Assembly (NCBI RefSeq): GCF_044923475.1
Contig: NZ_CP137338.1
Coordinates: 3,658,001 to 3,722,000, forward strand
Direction of reading: 5' to 3'
From: JAAURS01 sp044923475
GTDB lineage: Bacteria > Cyanobacteriota > Cyanobacteriia > Thermosynechococcales > Thermosynechococcaceae
Length of the DNA stretch: 64,000 bases
Shown: piece after piece, positions 17,792 to 26,036 of the stretch
Layout of the letters: every line of letters starts with the position of its first letter
How positions within the stretch are numbered: the stretch's first letter is position 1
Made by a program: the position numbers and the translations under genes
The notes under the pieces: generated by a model
The model's input: the letters and a program-made list of their open reading frames with translations, nothing else
Databases searched by the model: none
Told to the model about the DNA's origin: nothing

Positions 17792-19144
17792 TCAGCTCGC
17801 TGCCACTGGAATTGCGTGCAGGCAAGTCTGAATCAAATCCCCTGGGCCTCCACCCACTTGGTAAATGGGGCAGTGTAGTATGGCTGAAACCTGCTCTAGG
17901 GTCATATCATCCAAAAATTGAGTGGTGCCATGCTTGAGCATGAGGGTCGGCACCAGCAAGCCATCGCCTAAGTCTTTGCCCTTCAAAGCACGAACGATAT
18001 CGGAACCCGTCAGCAACCCCGTCACGGTCATGGTCTGACCCCAATATTCGCTGTGGAGTGCTGCCATTTCAACGGTCAAGCCGTTTACGCGATTCAACGT
18101 CTCTAAAATACCCTGGAACGCCTGTTCGACAGTATTGCCGACAACCCAGGTCAATCGGCGGGGTGGGGAGATCTGGGCGGGCAGCGATCTTGCTGCTCCT
18201 TCAAACTGGGTCAAAAACAACCGAATGGAACCCACGCCGTTGTCAATTTGGGGATAGGACTCATAGTGTTCTGCGGGGGGCAATTCCCGACGGGCAATCA
18301 AAAACCATTCATCTGCGAGCCAAACAAAGGTCGAGCCGAACTCGCACTGAAACTGCGCTTGGAATGCCTGGACTCGATCGATTATTTCGCGGGCTTTCTC
18401 TGTCGTGACTGGAATGACCTCGTTCAGATCGGGTCGAAAACGGGTCAGTCCCACGGGCACGATCGCCACGGAAGCTACTGTAGGGATATCGCCTCGATGG
18501 AACCGGGCTAGGTCGCGTATCGTTTGCGCCAAGTGCTCGCCATCGTTAATGCCGGGACACAGCACCACTTGGGCGTGAATCTGCAGCCCTCGCTCTTGGA
18601 ACCATTGGAGCTGGTCTAGAATTTTGCCCGCTCTGGGGTTTTTGAGCAAGCGGGTGCGGATTTCTGGTTCTGTTGCGTGGACCGAGACGTAGAGCGGAGA
18701 GAGTCGCATCCGTTCGATGCGGTTCCACTCGCGATCGCTCAGATTCGTCAGGGTTAGATAGCTGCCGTAGAGAAAGCTGAGGCGATAGTCATCGTCTTTG
18801 AGGTACAGGCTTTCCCGCTTGCCGGGGGGTTGCTGATCGATAAAGCAAAACGGGCAGCGGTTGTTGCACTGAATTAAGCCGTCGAAAAACGCGCTTTCAA
18901 ACTCTAGCCCCAAGTCTTCGTCGCATTCTTTTTCAATCTCAACGGTGTGGGGTTTTCCTTCCGCATCGAGGACTTCTAGTTCGATGTATTCGTCCGCGCA
19001 CAGAAACTGATAGTCAATGAGATCCCGTAGGGGTTGACCGTTAATGGCGACCAGACTGTCGCCCACCTCAAAGCCCACCTCGGCGGCGATCGACTCGGGC
19101 AGGACTTGACTGATGCGGGCGGGACGGATGGCAGAATCACTCAT
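17792..19144 (-). CDS. PDZ-radical SAM protein, TIGR03279/DUF512 family
   Basis: The protein has an N-terminal PDZ-like domain (VLPESIAAEVGFEVGDSLVAING). A radical SAM cluster motif CNNRCPFCFID (CxxxCxxC) comes next, then QQPPGKRESLYLKDDDYRLSFL, and the C-terminal DUF512 region contains VVGNTVEQAFQGIL and ALKGKDLGDGLLVPTLML. This is a conserved cyanobacterial Fe-S oxidoreductase family without an assigned reaction. I start it at ATG 19144 (MSDSAIRP); a TTG at 19192 would add 16 residues that do not fit the family. It is convergent with the prohibitin gene. Confidence 0.88.
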   Translation of the reverse strand: MSDSAIRPARISQVLPESIAAEVGFEVGDSLVAINGQPLRDLIDYQFLCADEYIELEVLDAEGKPHTVEIEKECDEDLGLEFESAFFDGLIQCNNRCPFCFIDQQPPGKRESLYLKDDDYRLSFLYGSYLTLTNLSDREWNRIERMRLSPLYVSVHATEPEIRTRLLKNPRAGKILDQLQWFQERGLQIHAQVVLCPGINDGEHLAQTIRDLARFHRGDIPTVASVAIVPVGLTRFRPDLNEVIPVTTEKAREIIDRVQAFQAQFQCEFGSTFVWLADEWFLIARRELPPAEHYESYPQIDNGVGSIRLFLTQFEGAARSLPAQISPPRRLTWVVGNTVEQAFQGILETLNRVNGLTVEMAALHSEYWGQTMTVTGLLTGSDIVRALKGKDLGDGLLVPTLMLKHGTTQFLDDMTLEQVSAILHCPIYQVGGGPGDLIQTCLHAIPVAAS

Positions 19145-19299
19145 GGAGCTTTTTAAGAGAGGAAAGGAAGCAATCTGAAATCCTCTCTTCAATTTATCTT
19201 AGTCCTGAGGGCATTACCTATCACCTGTATCTGAATTACTCTGGCACTCCCTCTTGCCACGTCCACGCTGCTGCTGAAGAAATGCGATTGCATTACCGC

Positions 19300-19789
19300 T
19301 TATTCCCCCGCTAATCGAAGAATGTCGCCAATAATCTTATCGGTCAACCACATCCCTTGGGTACGAAGCTGGTCAATCACTGGGGCGATCGCGTTAAGAT
19401 GTCCTGATTTTTTAGCTTTGATCAAAACACCTAACGTTCCTGTGTATTTGAGCTGATAAAGATCGGCAATACGTCTACCAAGACTGTCATCCAGAATTAA
19501 CAAGCTTTCAGGGGATTGAATCCCTAAAGCAATGACTTCAGCTTCCCCTTGGCCTAGGTCGGTCACATTAGGGACAAGAGCTGGGGATGAAATGCGGACA
19601 ACTTGAATCCACTCAACCAAACTGATGATAGGAACATCCACACCTTAGAAGTAGACCGACTTGTAATTCTTCGCAAACGGCAAATGGAACAGTGATTTTG
19701 TTATAAAGCTTTTGGAGTAGATCTAAGCAGCCTACTTGATGTAGATACTGTAATGGCGATGTATCGACAATGACCGACTGTTTAGGCAT
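19300..19789 (-). pseudogene. DUF3368 PIN-like toxin, frameshifted
   Basis: Two overlapping frames together make one DUF3368 protein. The first part (MPKQSVIVDTSPLQYLHQVG ... EELQVG) has the PIN-type opening with VDTSPL. The second part (VDVPIISLVEWIQV ... GQGEAEVIALG ... LLILDDSLGRR) carries the acidic residues expected in the middle. They join if one A of CTAAGG near 19645-19650 is removed, giving VGLLLGVDVP. The start ATG overlaps the stop of the upstream UPF0175 gene by eight bases, the usual toxin-antitoxin coupling. A sequencing error or a recent frameshift would both explain it. Confidence 0.78.
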
Positions 19790-20033
19790 TGTCGATATCA
19801 TGCTCTAACTCTTCAGCGGTGAACGCAAATGGCGAAACATGATACTGACCAAGGACATTCAAAAATTTGACTCTTGACATTCCTGCCAATTGAGCAGCTC
19901 GTCCTGAAGAGAGTTTGCCTAATTCAAACAGCTTAACGGCTGCCAGAATGGATAATTCCTGCGATATTGTCTCAGGAGACTCTTTCAAACTAATCAGGAC
20001 TTCATTCGGAACATCGATTTGAACCATGCTCAT
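19782..20033 (-). CDS. UPF0175 family antitoxin-like protein
   Basis: This small protein of about 83 residues has the UPF0175 pattern: a beta segment VQIDVPNEVLISL, then ISQELSILAAVKLFELGKLSSGRAAQLAGMSRVKFL, a helix-turn-helix-like stretch. UPF0175 proteins commonly precede DUF3368 PIN-like toxins, as here, and are thought to be the antitoxin. ATG 20033 is chosen; a TTG at 20048 is an alternative start. Since the toxin partner is frameshifted, the antitoxin may now be unopposed. Confidence 0.82.
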   Translation of the reverse strand: MSMVQIDVPNEVLISLKESPETISQELSILAAVKLFELGKLSSGRAAQLAGMSRVKFLNVLGQYHVSPFAFTAEELEHDIDNA

Positions 20034-20194
20034 AAAAAAGTTGCTCAAAATGAGAGGCTAATTTAATTTTAGGGCAGATGACCTCAAAAACAGATCCACG
20101 AACGCCAGGCTGTTGAGGTAGGTAGGCGATAGCTAGCTCTTTCAGAGCAGTGACGCACCCAGAGTCCGCAGAACCAGCTCAAAGAAGCTGCAAA

Positions 20195-20294
20195 GACGAT
20201 CGCCCAGCCCCAAAATCGCGATCGCAGTCCTAAACCTCGAATTGATTGAGATATTGGCGGAAAAGTCGGTCATCTGGATGAATTGTCAAGCTAA
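20195..20294. repeat. Intergenic repeat, copy A
   Basis: This segment shares GACGATCGCCCAGCCCCAAA, GCGATCGCAGTCC and AATTGTCAAGCTAA, in the same order, with 22524-22652. On the minus strand both copies read a similar short peptide (SLTIHPDDRLFRQYLNQF against SLTIYSDNQIFRQDCNRF), so they are probably duplicated ends of a decayed gene. Confidence 0.65.
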
Positions 20295-20332
20295 ACCCTC
20301 TAAAATCATAGGGATATGTCGGTTTAGAGCAC

Positions 20333-20626
20333 ATGGCAAAACTGGGGCAAGGGACAACAGAAATCATCAACCGACTGAGACAAGAAGCTTTTGAGATTGT
20401 TGATGAAGCGACTGCGCTTGAATTCAAGATTTTCGATCGGTTTGGGGAAACGGAACAAGTGTTGTCTTACATGGATGAGATGAAAAATGTGGCGGAGGAG
20501 GCGATCGCGTTATTATCACGGCTGTCTACGCTGCAACTCCAAGTTGCGCAGTCTCAACCTACTGCTGCGCCTGCTATGCTGGAGCTGTTAGCCTGCATTA
20601 TTCACGAGGTGTATGAGGAGTTGTAA
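20333..20626 (+). CDS. Small helical hypothetical protein, 97 aa
   Basis: No family is recognised. The sequence is almost wholly helical and coiled-coil-like: IINRLRQEAFEIVDEATALEFKIFDRFGETEQVLSYMDEMKNVAEEAIALLSRL. Its acidic, heptad-rich character and clean codon use support a real gene. It lies between repeat copy A and the IS1380-like element. There is no clear ribosome-binding site before ATG 20333. Confidence 0.5.
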   Translation: MAKLGQGTTEIINRLRQEAFEIVDEATALEFKIFDRFGETEQVLSYMDEMKNVAEEAIALLSRLSTLQLQVAQSQPTAAPAMLELLACIIHEVYEEL

Positions 20627-20761
20627 GTTTCACCAAAATTAGAGCTATAGGATGAGATGAAAAGTAAAAGTAGGCAAAAAAGCGATACAAATCGGCTCAA
20701 AAAGGCTAAAAACACCTATATTTCCGACAAATAGAGACAAGAATCCTATGACGGGCTTGGC

Positions 20762-22111
20762 CTACTCAAATTTGAGGGACTGGGACTGGGATAAGTTCCG
20801 AGAAATTTGACGCATCTCCTGGGCATAAGGGCAAAACGCAGCCAACTCCACCAGAATCCGTCGGGTAGAAACCGTTACCTTGGCAGCTCCTTTAATGAGC
20901 AACAACCGTAGGCGTTCCACCTGAGCCGTTGCCAGTTGTGTTCCATGGGCCGCTTGGCGAATTGCAATCATCAAAATGTAAGCAGCTTGAGCCAAGAGCA
21001 GACGAAACTGATTGGCAATAAAAGTGCTGCAACTGAGACGATCTGCTTTGATGCCGAGTTTGAGTTCTTTAATGCGATGCTCGCTGTCGCCGCCGCGTTG
21101 AACGTAGAAGTGGTCGTACAATTCTTGAGGCGGTTGCTCCAGATTGGTCACCACAAATCGAGGATTGGGGCCTTGGTCGAGCCATTCTGCCTTCATGACT
21201 AATCGTCTGGGTTCATCCCACGTCCGTGCCGCGTAATAGACATCGTCAAACAAGCGAGCCTTTTGCTGGGTTTGGATGTGTTGCAATCTTGCCCGTTCGA
21301 GCAAATCGGCAATTTTACGCTCCAATACCGCATTGCGGATAAAGCCAAGGGCATAGCCCACCTTGGAGCGTTCGCAAACCTGCATGATTTCGGGTAAGGA
21401 GAATCCCGCATCGCCTCGCAGAATCAGTCTCACAGACGGCCAAACGCGTTTGAGTCGCCAAAATAGCCAGCGTAAAATGCCTGCGACGCCTTTGCCTGAA
21501 TGACTATTGCCCGCGCGTAACTGCAAAATCAACGGATACCCTGTACTGGCCTCGTTGATGAGCACTGGAAAGTACATATGATGACCGTAGTATCCATGGA
21601 AACAGCTCAATTGTTGATTCCCATGGGTTGGGTCGTCCCAGCCATCGATATCCAACACGATTTCGTCGGGTGCGCTCTTGTAGCGTTGGATGAATCCATC
21701 CACCATTCGGCTGCGCATGGCAGCGACTTCTGCTTTGCCAATGTGGTTCTCAAGTCGAGTGATGGTGGGTTGGCTTGCCAGTAAATCTGTTCCGACACTC
21801 GGCGATCGTCCGCAGGCAACCTTGAAGATGGGGTCGTGGCGCAGCACGTTACTGTCATTGGCATCTTCGTACCCTCCCACCATTTGATATACGCGTTGAC
21901 TGACCAACTGATGCAGGTTATGGGTGATTTTGCTCGGGTCGCGCCAGTCCTGGATACACGCTGACAATCCTCGACACACTTGAACCTGCTCTTCTGCTTG
22001 TCGAGCCAGCAAGATCCCGGCATCTGAGCTTAATTCTAGATCTGAAAATCGAACGACTAAAGGGCGTGGCGTGGGGAAATTGTAGGGCAGGTCCGAATGA
22101 CACTCTGTCAT
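20762..22111 (-). CDS. IS1380 family transposase
   Basis: This 449-residue DDE transposase appears full length. It contains the family blocks DIDGWDDPTHGNQQLSCFHG (first Asp), LILRGDAGFS (second Asp) and QRGGDSEHRIKELK (catalytic Glu), followed by a C-terminal helical part. IS1380 enzymes move DNA by cut-and-paste. No stop or frameshift is seen, so it may be active. A perfect 11-base hairpin lies 27 bases upstream of its ATG. Confidence 0.93.
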   Translation of the reverse strand: MTECHSDLPYNFPTPRPLVVRFSDLELSSDAGILLARQAEEQVQVCRGLSACIQDWRDPSKITHNLHQLVSQRVYQMVGGYEDANDSNVLRHDPIFKVACGRSPSVGTDLLASQPTITRLENHIGKAEVAAMRSRMVDGFIQRYKSAPDEIVLDIDGWDDPTHGNQQLSCFHGYYGHHMYFPVLINEASTGYPLILQLRAGNSHSGKGVAGILRWLFWRLKRVWPSVRLILRGDAGFSLPEIMQVCERSKVGYALGFIRNAVLERKIADLLERARLQHIQTQQKARLFDDVYYAARTWDEPRRLVMKAEWLDQGPNPRFVVTNLEQPPQELYDHFYVQRGGDSEHRIKELKLGIKADRLSCSTFIANQFRLLLAQAAYILMIAIRQAAHGTQLATAQVERLRLLLIKGAAKVTVSTRRILVELAAFCPYAQEMRQISRNLSQSQSLKFE

Positions 22112-22137
22112 GGCACAATGGAGATACTAAAAACTCT

Positions 22138-22171
22138 AGAGAGCCTGATTCTAAACCGTTTCAGGCTCTCT
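22138..22171. terminator. Strong hairpin upstream of the transposase
   Basis: AGAGAGCCTGA (22138-22148) pairs perfectly with TCAGGCTCTCT (22161-22171), with TTTCTTG following on the plus strand. On the minus strand it lies in the transposase leader. Many insertion sequences keep such a structure to block transcription and translation driven from outside. Confidence 0.7.
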
Positions 22172-22294
22172 TTTCTTGTGTTTTCCTATCTCTCATGAAT
22201 TATCCAGGTTAGAGCAGGCGATTCAAAGAACCCTTGTTAGGATTCCAGCGTTAGAACGCAGCATTCAAGAAGTCAAGATGGAATGGAATTTTCT

Positions 22295-22489
22295 ATGACT
22301 CAACAACCGCGCATTCCCGATTCGGCAACCTCGAAACGACTTTTGGATAATTTGCGTCGATCGCGGTTGGAGTTGGCTGAAAGCAATTTGGAACTGGCTG
22401 AAATTAGTGCTTTGCTGGAGAACGATCTGAGGCAACAGCAGTTAAAAAGGGTTAGGGGTTCGCTCCAGAATAATACTGAACGGGTCTAA
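22295..22489 (+). CDS. Small hypothetical protein, about 64 aa
   Basis: No family is recognised. The peptide is helical and repeats LxLAExxxxLAE (RLELAESNLELAEISALLENDL), suggesting a coiled coil. It ends in a basic tail. ATG 22295 (MTQQPRIPD) fits better than ATG 22283. It lies just beyond the IS element, which may have separated it from neighbours. Its short length keeps the call tentative. Confidence 0.4.
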   Translation: MTQQPRIPDSATSKRLLDNLRRSRLELAESNLELAEISALLENDLRQQQLKRVRGSLQNNTERV

Positions 22490-22523
22490 TGAGGCGATCG
22501 CCTAGTTATGTTTTTGCTTGACA

Positions 22524-22652
22524 GACGAGATCGCCCAGCCCCAAAAATGCGATCGCAGTCCATAGCTCCAAACCCACGATCGCCTCCCCAAACTCCAAAT
22601 CGATTACAATCTTGGCGAAAAATTTGGTTGTCTGAATAAATTGTTAAGCTAA
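22524..22652. repeat. Intergenic repeat, copy B
   Basis: This is the partner of 20195-20294. It is longer by about 29 bases because it holds an extra segment around a partial HIP1 site (CGATCGCC). The two copies lie on either side of the IS1380-like element, which is not itself part of the repeat. Confidence 0.65.
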
Positions 22653-23030
22653 GTATTAAGTTTTGGGAAAGAAAAATAAACTGAGCCAAGCTGTTGGGCG
22701 ATGTTCAATCAATGATTATGGTAAACCAGATAGCCATGTTGACTGCTAATCTGCTCGCAATGCCAAATGTCTGCTTGGCTGAGGTGGGCGATCGCAGGCG
22801 AGGGCATTCGGTGCAAATTTGGATTGAACGTTATTGAGTATTACAGTGGATTGAAGCTATATCATTAAACTGAATTAAACCATCAAATGATAAAGTAGTG
22901 TTATGTCCAAATATCCAACAAGTTTGTTCGTTTCAAAATGTATCTGCTTAAACACTCATTTAGTGTTAACTTGGTGAGTTTGCTAGTTGCATAATCTGTA
23001 GAATATTAGTGTTGCCCTATATGAGAATTT
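22653..23030. other. Intergenic stretch before the AIPR gene
   Basis: There is no convincing gene. On the minus strand a short frame (about 22725-22800) reads IAHLSQADIWHCEQISSQHGY and could be a gene remnant, but no family is recognised. The last 180 bases are AT-rich and probably contain the AIPR promoter. Confidence 0.4.
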
Positions 23031-24725
23031 ATGCTTAATCTGGATTACGCAAACCTTGTTCAGGTTGCTCAGCCCTATAAAGTTCCAGGCCGCGAAGAAG
23101 CCAGTGCCTTTTTAAGTTGGTTTCTAGTAAACATATATAGGTTAGATATTATTGAAGTCCAGGATATTGTTTGTGATGGTCATGGAGACAAGGGAATTGA
23201 TGGAATTTACGTCAATGAAAGTGAAGAATGTATAGATATTTTTCAATCCAAGACCGTACAGAATCCTGGTAAAACGTTGGGAGATACTCAACTCAAAGAA
23301 TTTGTAGGAAGCCTAGAGCAACTAGCAACGCTTGAAGGCGTGCAATCAATGATTTCAACAACGGGGAACTCGCAGCTTAAGAATTTATTGATTGAGTATA
23401 AAGATCTTCTTATATCTTCGAAATATACGATTCGAGGAATTTTCGTCACTAATGCTGTCAAAGATTCTAATGCCGAGAGTTTTTTAAGAGCCACTTCCCC
23501 AACAACTCATCTCAAGGTGTGGGATAAGCCTCTTATCATTCAAATGTATGTACCTAGTGAGAAGGCAATACCAGCAACATCAGAAATTTCTTTTGACGTT
23601 TTTGGATATGACTATGTTGAATACAATGTTAGTAATACTGCAAAAGTTGTAATTGCTCCAGTATCAGCAGTTGACTTGGTTCAGATGGAAGGTATTGAAA
23701 ATCAACAGCTTTTTGATTTGAACTTGAGAAAAGATCTGGAGAAAACGAAGGTTAACAAGGATATTGGGAAAAGCATAGATAATGCTTCCGAGCACGGAAA
23801 CTTTCTGCTTTATCACAACGGAATAACTATCATTTGCGATAAATTAGATACTTCAGATAAAGGTAAAGTAAAAATTCAAGGATATTCTGTAGTAAATGGT
23901 TGTCAAACGGTATCAAGTCTCTATAGAAACAAATCTAAAGTCACTCAAGATCTAAGGATATTAACTCGAATTATTCAAGTTAATTCTAATCAATCAGATC
24001 TAATTTCAAGAATTACTTATAACAGCAATAATCAGAATGGAATTAAGGCTAGGGATTTCAGATCCAACACACAAACTCAGGTTAGACTTCAGCAAGAAAT
24101 TAATCAATTTTATCCAGATTATTTTTATGAGATTAAGCGTGGAGACGAGCCTGAACAGCGAATAGTAATTGAAAATACGCTTGCTGGACAAATTTTACTG
24201 GCCTTTGATTTGAAGCGACCTTGGGCTGTTCAGAGATATAGCAAGATATTTGACGATTTACATCAAGAGATCTTTGCTCGTCCAGAAGTTAGTGGAGGAA
24301 GAATCGTAGTTTTATTTGATTTGTATAAAGAAATAGAAAAAGATCTGCCACGGATTGAACCTTCACTATTTGGTGGTTATCAGATTACTAAATTCTTCTT
24401 GCTTTATCTTCTTTCGGAGGTTTTGTCGGATGATGAAGTTGGGAAGATTTTCTATAAGAAGCCAGAAGATTTTTATAGAGAGACTGCTCAGAAAGAGAAT
24501 CTTCTCAAATGTATTCATATAATCTTAGGTGATTTAATTATCGATTTGAATGGTGAATTCAAGGAGGCAGGTGGAGAGAAATTTGACTTTAAAGCAACAT
24601 TTAAAGCCCCAAATTTGTTGCGGAGCTTAACGAACAAAGTGATTGCATCTCATAAAAAGCTTATTGCTCGTGAACGTGCAGAATCATTCTCGCAGTTGTG
24701 GAATAAATTAGAGAGTCAAGTGTGA
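23031..24725 (+). CDS. AIPR family protein (phage-resistance type)
   Basis: This 564-residue protein matches the AIPR (abortive infection phage resistance) family. The N-terminal part has a nuclease-like pattern GDKGIDGIYV ... CIDIFQSKT, resembling the D...(E/Q)xK core of Mrr-type endonucleases. The centre has the family hallmark GYSVVNGCQTVSSL, then ITYNSNNQNGIKARDFRS and EIKRGDEP. Family members protect against phage, probably by nucleic-acid cleavage. The gene is much more AT-rich than its surroundings and lacks HIP1 sites, so recent transfer is likely. It stands alone, followed by a palindromic repeat. Confidence 0.88.
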   Translation: MLNLDYANLVQVAQPYKVPGREEASAFLSWFLVNIYRLDIIEVQDIVCDGHGDKGIDGIYVNESEECIDIFQSKTVQNPGKTLGDTQLKEFVGSLEQLATLEGVQSMISTTGNSQLKNLLIEYKDLLISSKYTIRGIFVTNAVKDSNAESFLRATSPTTHLKVWDKPLIIQMYVPSEKAIPATSEISFDVFGYDYVEYNVSNTAKVVIAPVSAVDLVQMEGIENQQLFDLNLRKDLEKTKVNKDIGKSIDNASEHGNFLLYHNGITIICDKLDTSDKGKVKIQGYSVVNGCQTVSSLYRNKSKVTQDLRILTRIIQVNSNQSDLISRITYNSNNQNGIKARDFRSNTQTQVRLQQEINQFYPDYFYEIKRGDEPEQRIVIENTLAGQILLAFDLKRPWAVQRYSKIFDDLHQEIFARPEVSGGRIVVLFDLYKEIEKDLPRIEPSLFGGYQITKFFLLYLLSEVLSDDEVGKIFYKKPEDFYRETAQKENLLKCIHIILGDLIIDLNGEFKEAGGEKFDFKATFKAPNLLRSLTNKVIASHKKLIARERAESFSQLWNKLESQV

Positions 24726-24731
24726 CGTCCA

Positions 24732-24827
24732 TATAGCGGTTCCGGCTCCCGTGAGGTACAGATTGAAGCCTGAAACCTTTATGCAGTCTTGTTCCACGTG
24801 TACCTCATGTCGCAGGGAACCGCTATA
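24732..24827. repeat. 96-bp palindromic element (MITE-like)
   Basis: The ends are inverted copies: TATAGCGGTTCC (24732) and GGAACCGCTATA (ending 24827). A second paired block TGAGGTACA/TGTACCTCA lies inside. It encodes nothing. Terminal TA dinucleotides could reflect a TA target site, as for IS630-type elements, but this is inference. Confidence 0.75.
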
Positions 24828-25027
24828 TTCCATATCAAGAACTGTTATCCCGATCTAGTGTTTGTTCGAAATGCCCCATTCTTTCGTCTACTTTTTCTCA
24901 ATGTTTAGAACTTATGAGGGTGATTTGTGTGCTCACGTTTCAAATTTAGAAAGCTTACTCCTTCTACAAAAAATATATTCTTGAATACAGATAGAATAAA
25001 GCTGAAATCTATAAACTGTTTTGCTCA

Positions 25028-25100
25028 AGCTTAAATTGGCACAGCCAGTTGTACGATCACCTCTATGTATGACGACACCTGCCGATATCTCGCCGAACAC
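25028..25100 (+). pseudogene. Rpn-like nuclease, 5' fragment
   Basis: ATG 25065 opens MYDDTCRYLAEHS, the characteristic start of cyanobacterial Rpn/PD-(D/E)XK transposase-like nucleases (about 300 residues when intact), but coding similarity ends after about 13 codons. The 68 bases 25028-25095 are repeated at 25766-25833. It is a decayed remnant. Confidence 0.65.
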
Positions 25101-25104
25101 TCGA

Positions 25105-25136
25105 TTCTAGAGATTTATCAGCATGGGCGATCAATT
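25105..25136. repeat. 32-bp repeat shared with 26245-26276
   Basis: GATTCTAGAGATTTATCAGC followed by A or C and TGGGCGATC occurs here and again near 26245. Both copies lie at the edges of toxin-antitoxin modules next to Rpn remnants, so they could have served as recombination points. Confidence 0.55.
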
Positions 25137-25237
25137 CGCCCTTCATTGATTTATATTTCCCGATTGGTAAGAAACTTGAGATTTTGCAACGCTTTGACCG
25201 CTATTTGCTATATTGCAAAGTGGGATGAGTTTTACAC

Positions 25238-25525
25238 ATGAATTTTGAGTGGGATGAGCTAAAAAACGAGCGTAACATTGACAAGCACGGCTTCGACTTT
25301 GCTGATGCATATCGGATTTTTGACTTGCCAATGGTAGTTGACCTTGATGAGCGCAGTGACTATGGTGAAGATCGATGGATTGGGACAGGACTTCTAGATG
25401 AACGAGTCGTCGTCGTCATCTTTACCGAACCAGATCAAAAAACAACCCGTATTATTTCACTAAGAAAAGCACTCTCTCATGAAAGAAGGCGTTATGAGCA
25501 ATACCTCAAGAACCGACTGGTCTAG
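25238..25525 (+). CDS. brnT: BrnT family toxin
   Basis: This 95-residue protein is a type II ribonuclease toxin with a RelE-like fold. Family blocks are FEWDELKNERNIDKHGFDF at the start, VVVVIFTEPDQKTTRIISLRKA, and HERRRYEQYL at the end. BrnT cleaves RNA and is held by BrnA. The antitoxin gene begins inside its 3' end, giving a 32-base overlap. An imperfect inverted repeat (TTTGC/GCAAA at 25204-25219) lies just upstream and could be the operator. Confidence 0.93.
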   Translation: MNFEWDELKNERNIDKHGFDFADAYRIFDLPMVVDLDERSDYGEDRWIGTGLLDERVVVVIFTEPDQKTTRIISLRKALSHERRRYEQYLKNRLV

Positions 25526-25772
25526 AATTGACGCGATGACAGACGATGACATTGATACGTCTGATATTCCGCCTCTGACCGACGAATTTTTCTCCAAGGC
25601 AAAATTACGGATGCCATCATCGCCGATCGCTACAGTTTCTGTACCTGTAGATTCTGAGACCTTGAAATGGTTTCAATCAAAAGGTGAAGATGCCGAACAG
25701 CATATGACTGCCGCACTAAAAATTTATGCAGCAGCGCAGCAGACATCTGCCGCCATGCGTCAGTCAGCTTAA
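25494..25772 (+). CDS. brnA: BrnA family antitoxin
   Basis: The protein has the BrnA pattern DDDIDTSDIPPLTDEFFSKAKLRMP followed by a C-terminal DNA-binding part (VSVPVDSETLKWFQSKGEDAEQHMTAALKIY). It neutralises BrnT and represses the operon. I start it at ATG 25494 (MSNTSRTDW), preceded by GAAGG; ATG 25479 is possible. Its stop lies inside a copy of the 68-bp repeat that leads into an Rpn remnant. Confidence 0.9.
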   Translation: MSNTSRTDWSRIDAMTDDDIDTSDIPPLTDEFFSKAKLRMPSSPIATVSVPVDSETLKWFQSKGEDAEQHMTAALKIYAAAQQTSAAMRQSA

Positions 25773-25833
25773 ATTGGCTCAGCCAGTTATAGAATCACGT
25801 CTATGTATGACGATACCTGCCGATACCTTGCCG
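25766..25833. repeat. 68-bp repeat, second copy
   Basis: It matches 25028-25095 nearly base for base, from AGCTTAAATTGGC through the MYDDTCRYLA codons. The two copies enclose the BrnTA module as direct repeats. Confidence 0.75.
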
Positions 25834-26036
25834 TCTATTTAAGGAAGGACATCATGCAAGAATCTACCGTTTATCGTTCAATCTTGGCAGAAGGCAAAGC
25901 AGCAAAACAACGGGAGATTGCGATAAATCTTTTGTGTAGAGGAGTAGCAATCGATATCATCGCCCCTTCCACAGGCTTATCAGTTGAGGAAGTCCAACAA
26001 CTTCAGCAGCAACTGAACGAATCTCAGCAAAACTAA
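25803..26036 (+). pseudogene. Rpn-like nuclease with internal deletion
   Basis: The first ten residues (MYDDTCRYLA) are the Rpn family N-terminus. The rest (MQESTVYRSILAEGKAAKQ ... LSVEEVQQLQQQL) is the family C-terminus. About 200 middle residues holding the PD-(D/E)XK catalytic core are missing. The reading frame stays open across the join, so a 77-residue product could be made, but it cannot be a nuclease. Confidence 0.75.

Larger units (their letters stand above)
20650..22195. mobile_element. IS1380-family insertion sequence (ends approximate)
   Basis: The element is defined by a complete IS1380-type transposase gene with flanking non-coding DNA. Exact terminal inverted repeats and target duplication could not be resolved by eye. 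ATGAGAT near 20653 and ATCTCTCAT near 22188 are inverted and may mark the ends. A strong hairpin stands before the transposase start. Confidence 0.7.

Noticed and set aside
20627..20700. Exact terminal inverted repeats of the IS1380-like element
   Set aside because: Several partial matches exist (ATGAGAT against ATCTCTCAT), but none gives a convincing inverted repeat with target duplication by eye.
22486..22689. Minus-strand open frame across repeat copy B
   Set aside because: Only a short part resembles copy A; the rest is repeat-derived, so no gene is called.
24732..24827. Possible CRISPR or tRNA structure
   Set aside because: There is a single palindrome with no repeat-spacer pattern and no tRNA cloverleaf. 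No CRISPR, tRNA or rRNA was recognised in the window.
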